In this document: positions 61,882 through 64,000 of the stretch, piece by piece
Position numbering within the stretch: the stretch's first letter is position 1
Layout of the letters: the number at the start of each line of letters is the position of its first letter
Notes under the pieces: model-generated
What the model was told of the DNA's origin: nothing
Database searches by the model: none
What the model saw: only the letters and a program-made list of their open reading frames with translations
From: Streptomyces sp. 6-11-2
Lineage (GTDB): Bacteria; Actinomycetota; Actinomycetes; Streptomycetales; Streptomycetaceae
Direction: 5' to 3'
Length of the DNA: 64,000 bases
Assembly (NCBI RefSeq): GCF_006540305.1
Contig: NZ_BJOR01000001.1
Coordinates: forward strand, 6,572,001 to 6,636,000
Program-made: the position numbers and the translations under genes

Positions 61882-62248
61882 CTCCCCGCCCTTTCGTGCG
61901 TGTCGCCGGCTCCCGCTCCGCCTGGTCCACGAGCCGGCCCGGCTCGTTCGAGATCCCGTGTGTCACGGCGGGCGCTTCGTCCCGCCGCGGTGCAGTCTGC
62001 ACGCCTTCGGCACGGAGCACCAGTGCGCGGGGAGCGCTCGCGGGTGGCGCCCGGAGCACTCGCGCGAACGCGCCCCCACACGTGCGCCCCCTCGCCGCGG
62101 ATCGGCCCGGGCTCGGTCTGCTCCCAAGCGTCTCCTTGAGCCGCTCAAAGATGCGTTTATGCAGGTGAGAAGCGTGTTGAAGGTGTCTATCATCGAGCGT
62201 GTCCGGCCGCGCGGGACGCTGCCGGCGCACAGCGTAAGGAGCCCCGCC
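61882..62248. other. Intergenic region upstream of PLP enzyme
   Basis: 367 bases with no convincing gene. The last hundred are less GC-rich and contain TTGAGCCGCTCAA (62136-62148), a short palindrome that may be an operator, near the expected promoter of the PLP enzyme gene. Confidence 0.4.
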
Positions 62249-63373
62249 GTGAGCACCACCGAGCAGCGCCGGACCGGCGACACCCTCGACGTCGACCGCA
62301 GCGACAGCGGATACCGGGACTGGCTGAAAGAAGCCGTCCGCAAGGTGCAGGCCGACGCCAACCGCTCGGCCGACACCCATCTGCTGCGCTTCCCGCTGCC
62401 CGAGGAGTGGGGCATCGACCTGTACCTGAAGGACGAGTCGACCCACCCGACCGGAAGCCTCAAGCACCGGCTGGCGCGGTCGCTGTTCCTGTACGGGCTG
62501 TGCAATGGCTGGATCCGCCCGGGCCGCCCGGTCATCGAGGCATCCAGCGGCTCGACGGCCGTCTCGGAGGCGTACTTCGCGAAGCTGATCGGCGTGCCCT
62601 TCATCGCGGTCATGCCGCGCACGACCAGCGCCGAGAAGTGCCGCCTGATCGAGTTCCACGGCGGGCGGTGCCACTTCGTGGACGACCCGCGCACGATGTA
62701 CGAGGCCTCCGTCGCCCTCGCGGCCGAGACCGGGGGCCATTACATGGACCAGTTCACCTACGCCGAGCGGGCCACGGACTGGCGCGGCAACAACAACATC
62801 GCCGAGTCCATCTTCCGGCAGTTGGAGTTGGAGCGCTTCCCGGAGCCGGCGTGGATCGTCGCCACCGCGGGCACCGGCGGCACCTCCGCGACCATCGCGC
62901 GCTACGTCCACTACATGCAGTACGACACCCGCGTCTGCGTCGCCGACCCCGACAACTCGTGCTTCTTCGAGGGCTGGACCACCGGCGATCCGGACGTCAC
63001 CTGCGACTGCGGCTCGCGTATCGAGGGCATCGGGCGGCCGCGCATGGAGCCGAGCTTCGTGCCCGGGGCGATCGACCGCATGATGAAGGTGCCGGACGCC
63101 GCCGCCGTGGCCGCCGTACGCGCCCTGGAGCGGGCCATCGGCCGCAAGGCGGGCGGCTCCACCGGGACGGGACTGTGGAGCGCCCTGAAGATCGTCGCCG
63201 AAATGCTGGCGGAGGGCCGCCAGGGCAGTGTCGTGACCCTGCTGTGCGACCCGGGCGACCGCTACCTCGACAAGTACTACTCCGACGCCTGGCTGACCGC
63301 ACAGGGCCTCGACAGCGCCCCGTACACACAGGTGCTGGAGTCGTTCCTGACGACCGGCGAGTGGCCGAGCTGA
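62249..63373 (+). CDS. PLP-dependent cysteine synthase-family enzyme
   Basis: A 374-residue fold-type II enzyme. PLP Lys72 lies in [19 protein letters not shown], followed by the substrate loop [20 protein letters not shown], and phosphate-binding [18 protein letters not shown] (GTGGT). It carries [15 protein letters not shown] and [14 protein letters not shown] as in the long bacterial cysteine-synthase-like/cystathionine-beta-lyase-type proteins. It probably cleaves or replaces the beta substituent of a serine or cysteine derivative. GTG 62249 with AAGGAG. Confidence 0.9.
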   Translation: MSTTEQRRTGDTLDVDRSDSGYRDWLKEAVRKVQADANRSADTHLLRFPLPEEWGIDLYLKDESTHPTGSLKHRLARSLFLYGLCNGWIRPGRPVIEASSGSTAVSEAYFAKLIGVPFIAVMPRTTSAEKCRLIEFHGGRCHFVDDPRTMYEASVALAAETGGHYMDQFTYAERATDWRGNNNIAESIFRQLELERFPEPAWIVATAGTGGTSATIARYVHYMQYDTRVCVADPDNSCFFEGWTTGDPDVTCDCGSRIEGIGRPRMEPSFVPGAIDRMMKVPDAAAVAAVRALERAIGRKAGGSTGTGLWSALKIVAEMLAEGRQGSVVTLLCDPGDRYLDKYYSDAWLTAQGLDSAPYTQVLESFLTTGEWPS

Positions 63374-63484
63374 GAGGGCCGGTACGGCCGGACGGTCCAG
63401 GTCCTCGGGACCGGCCGGCCCCGGAGTGGCAGCGGAGTGGGCGGGCGGTCGGACGGGGCACGGCGCGCCCTCGCTGACGGCCCC

Positions 63485-64000
63485 TCAGGCGTCCGTCTCG
63501 TCCCCGGGCTCGCCCGCCACGACCAGCCGCAGGTGCTCCGAGATCTCGGCGCGTGCCTCCGCGGGCAGCCCCGCGTCCGTCACCAGCGTGTCGATCCGGT
63601 CCAGCGCGGCGAAGGAACTCAGGCCGACCACACCCCACTTGGTGTGGTCGGCGACCACCACCACCCGGCGCGCCGACTGCACCAGCCGACGGTTGGTCTC
63701 GGCCTCGGCCAGGTTCGGCGTGGACAGGCCCGCCTCGGCCGATATCCCGTGCACACCCAGGAACAGCACGTCGAAGTGGAGCGCGGCGATCGCCTGGTCG
63801 GCCACCGGACCCACCAGCGAGTCGGACGGCGTGCGCACTCCGCCGGTCAGCACGACCGTCGCCGCGCCCTGTCGCCGGCCGGAGGTGCGCTGCGCCGAGT
63901 GGAAGACCTCCGCGACCCGGACCGAGTTGGTGACCACCGTCAGATCGGGCACGTCGAGCAGGTGCTGGGCCAGCGCGTACGTCGTCGTACCGCCCGACAG
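63485..64000 (-). CDS. DeoR/GlpR-family regulator, 5' part outside window
   Basis: The sensor domain of a DeoR-type repressor: LSGGTTTYALAQHLLD at the window edge, LTVVTNSVRVAEVF, VVLTGGVRTPSDSLVGPVAD, VLFLGVHGISAEAGLSTPN, VVVVADHTKWGVVGLSSFA and DTLVTDAG. Its N-terminal HTH lies beyond 64000. Same family as the regulator at 50724 but clearly a different paralogue. Confidence 0.92.
   Translation of the reverse strand: MSGGTTTYALAQHLLDVPDLTVVTNSVRVAEVFHSAQRTSGRRQGAATVVLTGGVRTPSDSLVGPVADQAIAALHFDVLFLGVHGISAEAGLSTPNLAEAETNRRLVQSARRVVVVADHTKWGVVGLSSFAALDRIDTLVTDAGLPAEARAEISEHLRLVVAGEPGDETDA

Overview
The window is high-GC actinobacterial chromosome, almost certainly Streptomyces. GTG starts and short stop/start overlaps are common, and the gene families are typical of that genus: mycothiol-dependent isomerase-like protein, DUF6332 and DUF6415 proteins, a geranylgeranyl-reductase-like flavoprotein and Tat lipoprotein sugar-binding proteins. 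No tRNA, rRNA or CRISPR array was recognised.

Layout. (1) 1-7260: end of a ROK gene, a membrane protein, a secreted GH27 alpha-galactosidase and a three-gene sugar ABC importer, which together form a galactoside-use locus. (2) 7346-21865: a 14.5-kb integrated island bounded by a 22-bp direct repeat. The repeat is the first codons of a P-loop/NUDIX gene whose body lies at 21843-22883. The island carries a decayed tyrosine integrase next to its right end, Streptomyces-type small regulators, a SLOG/DprA-like protein, a FUSC transporter, Ku, a DinB-like protein and a broken prophage lysis/tail remnant. At least nine of its genes are truncated, frameshifted or interrupted, whereas none of the flanking chromosomal genes looks broken. 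(3) 21843-34004: housekeeping and stress genes, namely the NUDIX fusion, a kinase-fold protein, M20 dipeptidase, flavin and F420-type redox enzymes, a TetR repressor with three visible operators, a two-component system and a ClpB/ClpC-type AAA+ unfoldase.

(4) 34043-49412: the most interesting region, a catabolic gene set on two strands. A glutamine-synthetase-like ligase and a P450 run leftward. Ferredoxin, ferredoxin reductase, an acetoacetate-decarboxylase-fold protein, aldehyde dehydrogenase, a class III extradiol dioxygenase and a fumarylacetoacetase-family enzyme run rightward. After a TnpB insertion come a TetR regulator, an amino-acid/amine permease, a second aldehyde dehydrogenase and a class-I amidotransferase-like gamma-glutamyl hydrolase. 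Palindromes of the form CGTTTGG-N2-CCAAACG occur in both promoter regions and suggest that one regulator controls the whole set. Together the genes look like gamma-glutamylation, hydroxylation and meta-cleavage of an aromatic amine or similar compound. The substrate is not known.

(5) 49532-64000: a membrane protein, a DeoR/SIS/class-II-aldolase sugar-phosphate locus, an RlmG-like methyltransferase, AlkB, a ROK regulator, an ABC/FtsX exporter operon, a 64-65-bp tandem repeat tract, a HATPase anti-sigma-like protein, a PLP-dependent cysteine-synthase-like enzyme and the C-terminal part of a second DeoR regulator that leaves the window.
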